A stretch of 50,307 bases of DNA from Burkholderia sp. Ax-1724 (GTDB lineage Bacteria > Pseudomonadota > Gammaproteobacteria > Burkholderiales > Burkholderiaceae), in the NCBI RefSeq assembly GCF_011752995.1, contig NZ_VWWL01000025.1, positions 60,523 through 110,829 of the forward strand. Direction: 5' to 3'. The translations under genes were made by a program, and so were the position numbers. Position 1 is the stretch's first letter; every line of letters starts with the position of its first letter. Shown piece after piece: positions 16,859-24,448 of the stretch. The notes beneath the pieces are model-generated. The model saw only the letters and a program-made list of their open reading frames with translations, made no database searches and had not been told where the DNA came from.

Positions 16859-17945
16859 TGGCTTCTCCTTCGACGTAAGTCGCGGTCAAGGTCAGTTCGC
16901 GATCGAACACGACCACGTCGGCCCACGCGCCGCGCGCGATACGGCCGCGGTCTTCGATGCCGAGATAGTCGGCGGCATAGCGCGACAAACGGTGTGATAC
17001 ATCGGCGATCGGCAAGCCGATCGAAACAAGATTGCGCAGCGCCTGATCCATCGTCAGCGTGCTGCCCGCAAGCGTGCCGTCGGCGAGACGCACGCCGCCC
17101 AGGCACTTGGTCACGTGCTGGCTGCCGAGGCGGTATTCGCCGTCGGGCATGCCGGTGGCCGAGGTGCTGTCCGTCACCACGTAGAGACGCGGAATCGCAC
17201 GCAGCGCGGCGCGGATCGCGCCCGGATGGACGTGCAGCAGATCGGGAATGATTTCGGCGTATTCGGCATGCGCGAGCGCCGCGCCGACGAGGCCGGGGTT
17301 GCGGTGATGCAGCGGCGACATCGCGTTGAACAGGTGCGTGAAGCCGCACGCGCCGTGCTTGAGCGCGGCGACGGCGTCGTCGTAGGTGCCGAGCGAATGG
17401 CCGAGCTGCACGCGCACGCCGCGCGCCGCCATCTCGGAGATGATCTCCATATGGCCGGCGATCTCGGGCGCGAGCGTGACGACGCGAATCGGTGCGATCG
17501 ACAGATACTTGAGCACCTCGTCCATCACCGCCGACACGGCCGCGTCCGGCTGCGCGCCGAGCTTGCCGGGGTTGATGTACGGCCCTTCCAGATGCACCCC
17601 GAGCACGCGCGCGCCGCCCGGCGTGCGCACCCGCGTGACGTTGCCGAGCCCGGCGACCACGCTCATCAGCTCCTCGCGCGGCGCGGTCATCGTGGTCGCG
17701 AGCAGGCTCGTCGTGCCGTGGCGCGCATGCGTGCGCGTGATCGTTTCGATCGCGTCGCCGGCTTCCATCACGTCGGAGCCGCCGCCGCCGTGCACGTGCA
17801 GGTCGATGAAGCCGGGCAGGATGTAGGGCGCGTCGTTCGTCGACGGATCGGCGCGCTCGCCGGTCAGTGCCGTGATACGGCCGTTTTCGTATTCGAGCGT
17901 GCCGTGAATCCACCCGTCGGTGGTGAGTATGTTTCCGGTCAGCAT
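16842..17945 (-). CDS. nagA: N-acetylglucosamine-6-phosphate deacetylase
   Basis: NagA hydrolyses GlcNAc-6-phosphate to glucosamine-6-phosphate and acetate in the cytoplasm. The 367-residue amidohydrolase shows the metal-binding PGFIDLHVHGGGG, GVHLEGPYINPGKLGA with the metal-ligand Glu, LGHSLGTYDDAVAAL, THLFNAMSPLHHRNPG, and VTDSTSATGMPDGEY with the catalytic Asp. The ATG at 17945 with GAGAGA upstream was chosen over an in-frame start at 17978. It is the second gene of the leftward nag operon, 87 bases after nagR, and overlaps the downstream deaminase. Confidence 0.94.
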   Translation of the reverse strand: MLTGNILTTDGWIHGTLEYENGRITALTGERADPSTNDAPYILPGFIDLHVHGGGGSDVMEAGDAIETITRTHARHGTTSLLATTMTAPREELMSVVAGLGNVTRVRTPGGARVLGVHLEGPYINPGKLGAQPDAAVSAVMDEVLKYLSIAPIRVVTLAPEIAGHMEIISEMAARGVRVQLGHSLGTYDDAVAALKHGACGFTHLFNAMSPLHHRNPGLVGAALAHAEYAEIIPDLLHVHPGAIRAALRAIPRLYVVTDSTSATGMPDGEYRLGSQHVTKCLGGVRLADGTLAGSTLTMDQALRNLVSIGLPIADVSHRLSRYAADYLGIEDRGRIARGAWADVVVFDRELTLTATYVEGEAIVEYA

Positions 17946-18032
17946 GAGTCTCTCTGGTGCGTGATACGTATGCAGCAAATTCGTGTGCCCCGGCTCGCGG
18001 CCCTAGCAAGCCGCGCCGCCCGGATACGCGCT

Positions 18033-18767
18033 TCAGGTGCGCAGTTCGGCGACGAAGTCGTAGTAGTCGTCGCGACAATAGGTGTCGGTCAGTTCGATCG
18101 CACGCTGGTCCGCGCTATAGCCGATGCGCGTAATGACCAGCAGCGCCGTGCGCGATTCGATGTCCATCAGCGCGGCGATTTCGCTCGACGCGTTGACCGC
18201 GCGGAAGTGCTGCAACGCGCGCACGACCGCCACGCCGTGCTGCTCCAGATAGCTGTAGAGCGAATCGCCGATCGCCTGCGGGTCCGGCACGATCGCGACC
18301 GGCAGCGCCGAATGCTCGACCGCCATCACGATGCCGTCCGCGCGCCGCAGCCGCCGCAGGCTCGTGACGGCCGCCCCCGGCGACAGGCCGAGATGCAGCA
18401 GTTCGTCGCGATTGGCAGCGCGCACGTCGCGCTCGAGCCACACCGAATCCGGACGGAAACCGCGCTGCTGCATCTTCTTCGTGAAGCCGGTGAGACGCGA
18501 CAGCGGGTCTTCGACGCGCGGCGTGATGAAGCTGCCCGCGCCGCGCGAGCGCCGGATCAGGCCCTGCTCGACCAGCAGCTCGATCGCCTTGCGCGCGGTG
18601 ATGCGCGACACGCCGATCGCATCCGACAAGGTGCGTTCCGACGGCAGCGCCTCGCCGGCCGACCAGACGCCGCAATGGATCGCCGTCGTCAGGTTGCGCG
18701 CGAGCTGCAGGTAGAGCGGCGTGACGTTGTGCACGTCAGGCATCAATGCGGACCAGCGAGTTTCCAT
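18033..18767 (-). CDS. nagR: GntR/HutC-family regulator of GlcNAc use
   Basis: This 244-residue protein is a repressor of the GntR superfamily. The N-terminal winged helix (about residues 15-80) includes PLYLQLARNLTTAI, LPSERTLSDAIGVSRITARKAIELLVEQGLI and RGAGSFI. The C-terminal UTRA (HutC-type) effector domain has LSRLTGFTKKM and ends with ELTDTYCRDDYYDFVAEL. Such regulators bind phosphorylated amino sugars, here probably GlcNAc-6-P or GlcN-6-P. As first gene of the nag operon it probably controls itself and the operon through the composite operator at 18822-18868 overlying its promoter. The regulatory role is inferred from context. Confidence 0.88.
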   Translation of the reverse strand: METRWSALMPDVHNVTPLYLQLARNLTTAIHCGVWSAGEALPSERTLSDAIGVSRITARKAIELLVEQGLIRRSRGAGSFITPRVEDPLSRLTGFTKKMQQRGFRPDSVWLERDVRAANRDELLHLGLSPGAAVTSLRRLRRADGIVMAVEHSALPVAIVPDPQAIGDSLYSYLEQHGVAVVRALQHFRAVNASSEIAALMDIESRTALLVITRIGYSADQRAIELTDTYCRDDYYDFVAELRT

Positions 18768-18817
18768 GGGGCTCCAGGAGACGCCGCGAGCAGTGCGGCC
18801 CGGAAAAATGAGAGCCC

Positions 18818-18845
18818 ATTATATAACCAACATAATACCAATCAA
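18818..18845 (-). promoter_or_regulatory. promoter of the nag operon
   Basis: On the minus strand TTGATT (18845-18840) and a consensus TATAAT (18823-18818) are 16 bases apart, about 50 bases before the nagR start. The hexamers are interleaved with the operator at 18822-18868, so a bound regulator would block RNA polymerase. Confidence 0.7.
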
Positions 18846-18868
18846 TTAACTGGTCCCATGCTGGTATA
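18822..18868. promoter_or_regulatory. composite two-armed operator, probable NagR site
   Basis: Two arms form an imperfect inverted repeat about a 10-base AT-rich centre. The left arm read on the minus strand is TGGTATTATGTTGGTTATA and the right arm on the plus strand is TGGTCCCATGCTGGTATA. Within each arm a YTGGT element recurs 11 bases apart, one helical turn. Further TGGT/ACCA elements occur at 18961-18977 and 19036-19043. Assignment to NagR is inferred from position. Confidence 0.65.
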
Positions 18869-19070
18869 GTACGTGGCAAAGCCTTGTCGGATAAGGCTCA
18901 GAGGCCGATTGGAGCGGTGTTTCGAGACGAATTGGGAGATCGGGATTTACCCGTATCCGGTGGTTGGAACCATACCAGCGGATGCTTACCTGACTTTCGC
19001 CGGGCTCGAAAAAGCAGTCTGATCGATACCTGTTTAATACCAGTTTCGATCCACCCGTGGCGTGACGGCT

Positions 19071-19098
19071 TTGCTCGCCGCGGGCGTTCCAATATAGT
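19071..19098 (+). promoter_or_regulatory. candidate promoter of the MarR-GNAT gene
   Basis: TTGCTC at 19071-19076 and TATAGT at 19093-19098 are 16 bases apart, 40 bases before the TTG start. Between 18869 and 19070 no gene is seen, only scattered ACCA/TGGT elements like those of the nag operator. Confidence 0.5.
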
Positions 19099-19138
19099 GG
19101 CCGTGTACCAATCCCAAAAAGGTCCCGGGGAGCCGCAC

Positions 19139-20065
19139 TTGACAGATTCCGAGGCGCAGCGGCGCGCTCACGCCGTCCGCCATTTCAATCGCTTCTATAC
19201 CCTGTACATTGGCGCCCTGCATGAGCGCCTGACGAAAAGCGGGTTCTCGCTGACCGAGGTACGCGTGCTTCACGAGCTTTCTCGCGAACACACGCAAACC
19301 GCGTCGGCGCTGAGCCGCGCGCTCGGTCTCGACAGTGGCTATCTGAGCCGCCTGCTGACCAGTTTCGAACGGCGCAATCTGATTACGCGCCGCCCATCCG
19401 ACACCGACGCGCGCCAATCGCTGATCGCGCTCACCGAGCACGGCCATGCGACCTACGCGCCGCTCGACGCCGCCGCCACGCAGGACGCGCTGGCCCTGCT
19501 CGACCGGCTCGACATGCACTCGCAGCAGCAACTGATTGGCGCGATGAGGCTGATCGAGCGCCTGCTGCGCGAGCGGCCCAGGCACGAACTCGTCGTGCTG
19601 CGCCCGCCGCACGCCGGCGAATGCGGCTGGCTCGTGCATCGGCAGGCCCAGTGGTTCGCCGCGCAATACGGCTGGGATCAGACATTCGAAGGATTGCTCG
19701 CGCGGGTGGTCGCCGAGTACGCGCAGCGCAACGATCCGCTGCGCGAGCAATGCTGGATCGCCGAACAGGACGGTCTCGTGACCGGCTCGGCATGCATCGT
19801 CGGCGTATCGACGACGGTGGCGAGCGTGCGTTTGCTGTGGGTCGAACCGGACATGCGGCGCTTCGGCATCGGCACTCAGCTGCTCAGCGAATGCGTGCGT
19901 TTCGCGCGACGGGCCGGTTATACGAAACTCACGCTCGCCACCGCGAGCGCGTTGGCGGAACCGCGGCGGCTCTGCGAGCGCATGGGCTTCGTGCTGACCA
20001 GTGCCGTGGACACGCACCGTTTCGGCCGCGATCTGACGCTCGAACGATGGGAGCTGGAGCTCTAG
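19139..20065 (+). CDS. MarR-GNAT fusion transcriptional regulator/acetyltransferase
   Basis: This 308-residue protein has an N-terminal MarR-type winged helix (about residues 1-140, with FYTLYIGALHERLTKSGFSLTEVRVLHEL, then the recognition region ALSRALGLDSGYLSRLLTSFERRNLI and RPSDTDARQSLIALT). A GNAT acetyltransferase domain follows (about 160-308, with IAEQDGLVTGSACIV, VRLLWVEPDMRRFGIGTQLLSECVRFARRAGY and an ARRLCERMGF-like end). The MarR-GNAT pairing is a known family of uncertain substrate. TTG at 19139 is chosen because GGGGAG lies seven bases upstream; upstream in-frame starts lack this. It is divergent from nagR, and the shared region contains nag-type operator elements. Confidence 0.85.
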   Translation: MTDSEAQRRAHAVRHFNRFYTLYIGALHERLTKSGFSLTEVRVLHELSREHTQTASALSRALGLDSGYLSRLLTSFERRNLITRRPSDTDARQSLIALTEHGHATYAPLDAAATQDALALLDRLDMHSQQQLIGAMRLIERLLRERPRHELVVLRPPHAGECGWLVHRQAQWFAAQYGWDQTFEGLLARVVAEYAQRNDPLREQCWIAEQDGLVTGSACIVGVSTTVASVRLLWVEPDMRRFGIGTQLLSECVRFARRAGYTKLTLATASALAEPRRLCERMGFVLTSAVDTHRFGRDLTLERWELEL

Positions 20066-20074
20066 CCACGGCCG

Positions 20075-20115
20075 CAAAAGAAAAGGCGCGGCACGACCAG
20101 TGTCGCGCCGCGCCT
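20075..20115 (-). terminator. rho-independent terminator after metQ
   Basis: Arms AGGCGCGGC and GCCGCGCCT with additional CGAC/GTCG pairing are followed on the minus strand by TTTTCTTTT. It lies between the convergent MarR-GNAT and metQ genes and serves metQ. Confidence 0.85.
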
Positions 20116-20137
20116 CGCCAGGCCGGAGATGCGTCGC

Positions 20138-20950
20138 TTAGAACGACGGCACCATCGAGCCCTTGAACTGCGTCTTGATGAACTGGCGCACGTCTTCCGA
20201 CTGATATGCCGCGACCAGCTTCTTGACCCACGGCTGATCCTTGTCCTTAGCGCGCACCGCGATCAGGTTCGCGTAGGGGCTGTGGATGTCTTCGAGCGCG
20301 ATCGCGTCTTTGGTCGGCTGAAGGCCGGCGGCCAGCGCGAAGTTCGTGTTGATGACGGCGGCGTCGACGTCCGCGAGCGAGCGCGGCAGTTGCGCGGCGT
20401 CGAGTTCGACGAACTTGATCTTCTTCGGATTGTCGACGACGTCGAGCGGCGTCGCGTTATTGCCGCCCGTGGCCGAGCCGTCCTTCAGCTTGATCAGGCC
20501 TTGCGATTGCAGCAGCAACAGCGCGCGGTTTTCGTTCGACGGATCGTTCGGCACCGCGATCTTCGCGCCCTGCGGCAGATCCTTCAGCGATTTGAGCTTC
20601 TTCGAATACGCGCCGAGCGGCGAGATATAGGTGAGACCCGCGCTGACGAGCTTGTAGCCACGCTGCTTGATCTGACTGTCGAGGTACGGCTGGTGCTGGA
20701 AGCTGTTGGCGTCGAGGTCGCCGGCGTCGAGCGCGGCGTTCGGCTGGATGTAGTCGTTGAATTCGATGACCTTCACGTTCAGGCCTTCCCGCTTCGCGAC
20801 CTTGGTGACGACTTCCCAGACCTGCGCGTCCGGACCGCCGATCGTGCCGACCTTGATGACCTTGTCGTCGGCGTGGGCGCCGAGGCTGGTCAGGAATGCC
20901 GCGCCGGCGACGACCGCGGTGAGAGCTTTCAGGATGTTTCTGCGCTGCAT
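20138..20950 (-). CDS. metQ: methionine ABC transporter substrate-binding protein MetQ
   Basis: MetQ is the periplasmic binding protein of the MetNIQ importer for L- and D-methionine. The 270-residue precursor has a signal peptide (MQRRNILKALTAVVAGAAFL to about residue 27, ending AHA). The lipoprotein-2/NlpA fold follows: IKVGTIGGPDAQVWEVV, VIEFNDYIQPNAALDAGDLDANSFQHQPYLD, AVPNDPSNENRALLLLQSQGLI, and the ligand-region Asn in VINTNFA. The signal peptide lacks a lipobox Cys, unlike E. coli MetQ. No metN or metI is adjacent, so it is an orphan here. The ATG at 20950 starts the signal peptide. Confidence 0.92.
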   Translation of the reverse strand: MQRRNILKALTAVVAGAAFLTSLGAHADDKVIKVGTIGGPDAQVWEVVTKVAKREGLNVKVIEFNDYIQPNAALDAGDLDANSFQHQPYLDSQIKQRGYKLVSAGLTYISPLGAYSKKLKSLKDLPQGAKIAVPNDPSNENRALLLLQSQGLIKLKDGSATGGNNATPLDVVDNPKKIKFVELDAAQLPRSLADVDAAVINTNFALAAGLQPTKDAIALEDIHSPYANLIAVRAKDKDQPWVKKLVAAYQSEDVRQFIKTQFKGSMVPSF

Positions 20951-21304
20951 GGGGTTCTCGCTGTTGCTGTTCGGTTCTCTGACCGGTGTCAGATCCGGAT
21001 GAAAGACGGGCGATGCACCGGCCCTTGCGGGCGCGTCGCCGACGAAACCCGGAATGGTCTCATATGGCCGCGGGGTTGGGAAATACCCTGATCGCATATG
21101 GTTATGCGGCGGTGCGCCGGGCGGGTTGGCGGCGAGAGGCTGGCGTGCGTGAAATGCGCGTGGCGCGGCGGCGGGTAGCCGATAATTCAAGGCCGTGGCC
21201 GCGAATATGCGCGCAGATGCGCACCGTCATCGTGACGAACTCGTTGCGCACATGCGCCAGCCCGACACGAGCGGCCCGACTCCATTGCCTGTTGCGAGAA
21301 CCTC
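20951..21304. other. intergenic region, metQ/YciI
   Basis: No gene is visible. It must contain the metQ promoter and leader. An inverted repeat CGCATA-N4-TATGCG occurs at 21093-21108 and CATATG occurs at 21061 and 21095. I looked for a SAM-type riboswitch and could not recognise one. Confidence 0.5.
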
Positions 21305-21595
21305 ATGTACGTCATCAACCTGATCTACACCGCCCCGCTCGACCGTATCGACGACGCGCTCGACGCGCATCGCGCCTTCCTCGCCCGGCAGTTCGACGCG
21401 GGCATCTTCGTCGCGGCCGGGCCGAAGGTGCCGCGCGACGGCGGCATCATCCTCGCGGTGCGCATCGACCGGGACAGGCTGGAGCGGATTCTCGCGAGCG
21501 ATCCGTTCGCCGAGCAGAAGCTCGCGCGCTACGAGGTGACGGAGTTCAAGACGACGCGTCTCGCGCCGGGGATCAACTTCCCGGTACCGGACTGA
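21305..21595 (+). CDS. YciI family protein
   Basis: This 96-residue cytoplasmic protein has the ferredoxin-like YciI/YCII fold: MYVINLIYTAPLDRIDDALDAHRAFLARQFDAGIFVAAGP with the conserved His of the AHRAFL segment, GGIILAVRIDRDRLERILASDPF with the Asp-Pro-Phe motif, and a terminal strand EVTEFKTTRLAPG. The closely related muconolactone isomerase-like proteins use the His/Asp pair, but the substrate for YciI proteins is generally unknown. The ATG at 21305 is convincing. It is convergent with the sco gene across an 11-bp tandem repeat region. Confidence 0.88.
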   Translation: MYVINLIYTAPLDRIDDALDAHRAFLARQFDAGIFVAAGPKVPRDGGIILAVRIDRDRLERILASDPFAEQKLARYEVTEFKTTRLAPGINFPVPD

Positions 21596-21635
21596 GCGTT
21601 ACGTGGAAGGGATCGCCGGGCAGGCGCGAGGGGTG

Positions 21636-21712
21636 CATGAGAGAGCACGCGAGGGTGCATGAGAAGCTCATGAAGGGCACATGAACGGCGCATGAGCGCT
21701 GCACGAACGGTT
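21636..21712. repeat. 11-bp degenerate tandem repeat
   Basis: Seven 11-base units in register, five starting with CATGA (21636, 21658, 21669, 21680, 21691), one starting CACGA (21702) and one degenerate (21647). The approximate consensus is CATGARNGGCG. It lies between the convergent YciI and sco genes and is noncoding on either reading supported here. Confidence 0.7.
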
Positions 21713-21783
21713 CGCGCAGAAAGTGCGCCGCATCATCACACGCGATATCGCCGCCAACCCGGCCGCTGCCTCGACGTATGGCC

Positions 21784-22401
21784 TCAGTCGAGCAGCAGCT
21801 TGATGTCGTGCACCCACGGCGTCGCACCCTGACCGTCGCGCGCGAACAGACGCAGCTTGCCGTCCGTGTCGAACACGTAGCTCGCGGCCGTGTGGTCCAT
21901 CGTGTAGCTGTCGGGCGTCTTGCCCGGCACCTTCGCGTAGTAGACGCGGAAGGCCTTCGCGACCTTGGCGAGTTGCTCCTCGCTGGCCGGACGCAGGCCG
22001 ACGAAGCCCGGATCGAACGCCGACGTATATTGCGCGAGCAACTGCGGCGTATCGCGCTCGGGATCGACGGTGACGAACAGCACCTGCACGCGCTTCGCGT
22101 CTTCCGGACCGAGCTGCTGCAACGCCTGCGACAGTTCGGCCATCGTCGTCGGGCAGACGTCGGGGCAATGCGTGTAGCCGAAGAACAGCACCACGACCTT
22201 GCCCTTGTAGTCCGCGAGCGTGCGGATCTTGCCCGAGGTATCGGGCAACGAGAAATCGCTCGCGAATTGCGTGTTGCCGGTGATGTCGACATTCGAGAAG
22301 GCGGGCGGCTGCTTGCCGCAACCCGCCGCGAGCAGCATGCCGCCGAGCGCGCAGGCCATCGCAGCGGCGCGCGCGACGCGCGCAAAGCGGTTCTTGAACA
22401 T
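21784..22401 (-). CDS. SCO1/SenC copper chaperone lipoprotein
   Basis: SCO proteins deliver copper to, or maintain thiols of, the CuA site of cytochrome oxidase subunit II on the periplasmic side. The 205-residue precursor has a lipoprotein signal with lipobox LLAAGC (Cys28), and a thioredoxin-like domain with YTHCPDVCPTTM (Cys79, Cys83) and the copper-ligand His170 in MDHTAASYVFD. Length is normal. It is the last gene of the leftward assembly operon and starts 4 bases after ctaB ends, so it is surely co-transcribed with the heme A genes. Confidence 0.94.
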   Translation of the reverse strand: MFKNRFARVARAAAMACALGGMLLAAGCGKQPPAFSNVDITGNTQFASDFSLPDTSGKIRTLADYKGKVVVLFFGYTHCPDVCPTTMAELSQALQQLGPEDAKRVQVLFVTVDPERDTPQLLAQYTSAFDPGFVGLRPASEEQLAKVAKAFRVYYAKVPGKTPDSYTMDHTAASYVFDTDGKLRLFARDGQGATPWVHDIKLLLD

Positions 22402-22405
22402 GGTG

Positions 22406-23311
22406 TTACGCGCCGATCACGACGCGCGCATAGTGGTCGATCAGTAGCGCGGCGAACAGCAGCGACAGATAGACGATCGAGTAACGAAAGGTTCTGCGCG
22501 CGAGATCGTCCGAATACGCCCGGTAGATCTTCCACGCATAGGCGAGAAACACGGCGCCTAGCAGCACCGCCGACGCGAGATACACAACGCCGCTCATGCC
22601 GGAGATGAACGGCATGAGCGTGACCGCGAACAGGATCACCGTGTAAAGCAGGATATGCAGGCGCGTGTACTGTTCGCCGTGCGTGTTCGGCAGCATCGGC
22701 AGGCCAGCGTTTTCGTAGTCCTTGCGGCGGTAGAGCGCGAGCGCCCAGAAATGCGGCGGCGTCCACACGAAGATGATCAGCACGAGAATCCACGCGTCGC
22801 CGGGCACGTGGCCCGTGACTGCGGCCCAGCCGAGCGCCGGCGGCATCGCGCCCGAGGCGCCGCCGATCACGATGTTCTGCGGCGTGGCCGGCTTCAGCAA
22901 CAGCGTATAGATGACCGCATAGCCGACGAAGGTGGCGAGCGTCAGCCACATGGTCAGCGGATTGGCGAACGTGTACAGCGTCCACATGCCGAGGCCGCCG
23001 AGCACGGCCGAGAACAGCAGGATCTGCGGAGTCGTGATTTCGCCGCGCGCGGACGGGCGCCACGAGGTGCGGCGCATCTTGGCGTCAATCTGCTGCTCGA
23101 CGAGGCAGTTGATGGCGAACGCGGCGCCGGCCAGCAGCCAGATGCCGACGGTGCCGCCGATCAGCACGGTCCACGGGACCATGCCGGGCGTCGCCAGGAA
23201 CATGCCGATGACGGCGCAGAACACGGCGAGTTGCGTGACGCGCGGCTTCGTCAGGGCGAGGTATTGGGAAACCCGGTTGCCGGGAGTCTGGGAGAGTGTT
23301 GTGCTGTCCAT
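22406..23311 (-). CDS. ctaB: protoheme IX farnesyltransferase (heme O synthase)
   Basis: CtaB/CyoE transfers a farnesyl group to protoheme to make heme O, the precursor of heme A, in the inner membrane. The 301-residue UbiA-superfamily protein shows ALTKPRVTQLAVFCAVIGM, the Asp-rich NCLVEQQIDAKMRRTSWRPSA motif, GGASGAMPPALGWAAVTG and VWTPPHFWALALYRRKDYENAGLPMLP. A GTG at 23320 overlaps the ctaA stop and is an alternative start; the ATG at 23311 is taken because it opens the usual N-terminus. It is between ctaA and sco in the operon. Confidence 0.95.
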   Translation of the reverse strand: MDSTTLSQTPGNRVSQYLALTKPRVTQLAVFCAVIGMFLATPGMVPWTVLIGGTVGIWLLAGAAFAINCLVEQQIDAKMRRTSWRPSARGEITTPQILLFSAVLGGLGMWTLYTFANPLTMWLTLATFVGYAVIYTLLLKPATPQNIVIGGASGAMPPALGWAAVTGHVPGDAWILVLIIFVWTPPHFWALALYRRKDYENAGLPMLPNTHGEQYTRLHILLYTVILFAVTLMPFISGMSGVVYLASAVLLGAVFLAYAWKIYRAYSDDLARRTFRYSIVYLSLLFAALLIDHYARVVIGA

Positions 23312-23316
23312 GTGGG

Positions 23317-24426
23317 TCACGCTGGCGCGGCATCGCGCGCTGGGAGCACGGCGCGGCCGGGACGGCTATAAGCGATCCGAAAGTTTAACATAACGAGCAG
23401 CAGCAGCAGGATCGCGGCGCCGCCATTATGGGCGACGGCAATCGGCAACGGCCACTGCAGCACGATGTTCGACAGCCCGGTGATGAACTGGATCAGCACG
23501 ACGAGCAGCACGCCGTTCGCGGGCCGGCGCAGCGATTCGAAGCGGCGCATTTTCAGCGCGAACCACACGAGATAGGCGATCACGACGAACGCGAAGGTGC
23601 GGTGCGTCCAATGAATCGCGACGAGCGCGTCCTGCGTGATGACGTCGCCGTCGCCCGTCATGCCGAGCGCGCGCCACAGGTGGAAGCCGTGCGCGAAGTC
23701 CATCGGCGGAATCCATTGGCCGTTGCAGGTCGGGAAGTCGGTGCAGGCGAGCACCGCGTAATTCGTGCTGACCCAGCCGCCGAGCGCGATCTGCAGCACC
23801 AGCAGCGCGAGACCGGCCAGCGCCGCCGCGCGCCAGCGCGCGGTCTCGGGCTCATCGGCCGGCAGCGGCGTGAGCCGCGCGGCCAGCCAGCCGAGCGTGC
23901 CGAGCAGCGCAAGGCCGAGCAGCAGATGCGTCGTCACGATGACCGGTTGCAGCTTCAGCGTCACGGTCCATGCGCCGAACGCGCCCTGCACGAGAATCAG
24001 CAGCAGCAGCGAGGTCGGCCACCACGGCGACACGTGCAGCGGCCGGCGCTTGATGCTCGCGGTCCACGCGATGACCGTCTGCGCGATGATCAGCACGCCG
24101 ATTGCCATCGCGAAATAGCGGTGGATCATTTCGATCCACGCCTTCGTCATGCTGACGGGCCCGGTCGGCATCGCCCGATAGGCGGCGGAAATCGCCGCGT
24201 GCGCGATGAACGGCGACGACGTGCCGTAGCAGCCGGGCCAGTCCGGGCAGCCGAGGCCCGAATCGGTGAGGCGCGTGAAGCCGCCGAACATCACCAGATC
24301 GAGCGTGAGGAAGGTGGTGAGCCAGACCAGCTTGCGGAATTTGTTGTCGTCGGCCTTGGCCCACACGTAGGACAGCGGCAACAACGCGATACACAGGCCG
24401 ATCAGAGCCAGTTGCAATACGAACAT
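23317..24426 (-). CDS. ctaA: heme A synthase (COX15/CtaA)
   Basis: CtaA oxidises the C8 methyl of heme O to the formyl group of heme A. The 369-residue inner-membrane protein has about eight helices. It includes the TRLTDSGLGCPDWPGCYG segment with the paired Cys, the heme-ligand His in EMIHRYFAMAIG, TTHLLLGLALLG, a second Cys pair in CTDFPTCNGQW, and IHWTHRTFAFVV. It lies 22 bases after the SCO-like gene and overlaps or abuts ctaB. Confidence 0.95.
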   Translation of the reverse strand: MFVLQLALIGLCIALLPLSYVWAKADDNKFRKLVWLTTFLTLDLVMFGGFTRLTDSGLGCPDWPGCYGTSSPFIAHAAISAAYRAMPTGPVSMTKAWIEMIHRYFAMAIGVLIIAQTVIAWTASIKRRPLHVSPWWPTSLLLLILVQGAFGAWTVTLKLQPVIVTTHLLLGLALLGTLGWLAARLTPLPADEPETARWRAAALAGLALLVLQIALGGWVSTNYAVLACTDFPTCNGQWIPPMDFAHGFHLWRALGMTGDGDVITQDALVAIHWTHRTFAFVVIAYLVWFALKMRRFESLRRPANGVLLVVLIQFITGLSNIVLQWPLPIAVAHNGGAAILLLLLVMLNFRIAYSRPGRAVLPARDAAPA

Positions 24427-24448
24427 CTTTTTTACCCTGGTTGCGGCA

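Noticed and set aside
20951..21304. Possible SAM or related riboswitch before metQ
   Set aside because: No recognisable conserved core of a known methionine-related riboswitch could be found by eye.
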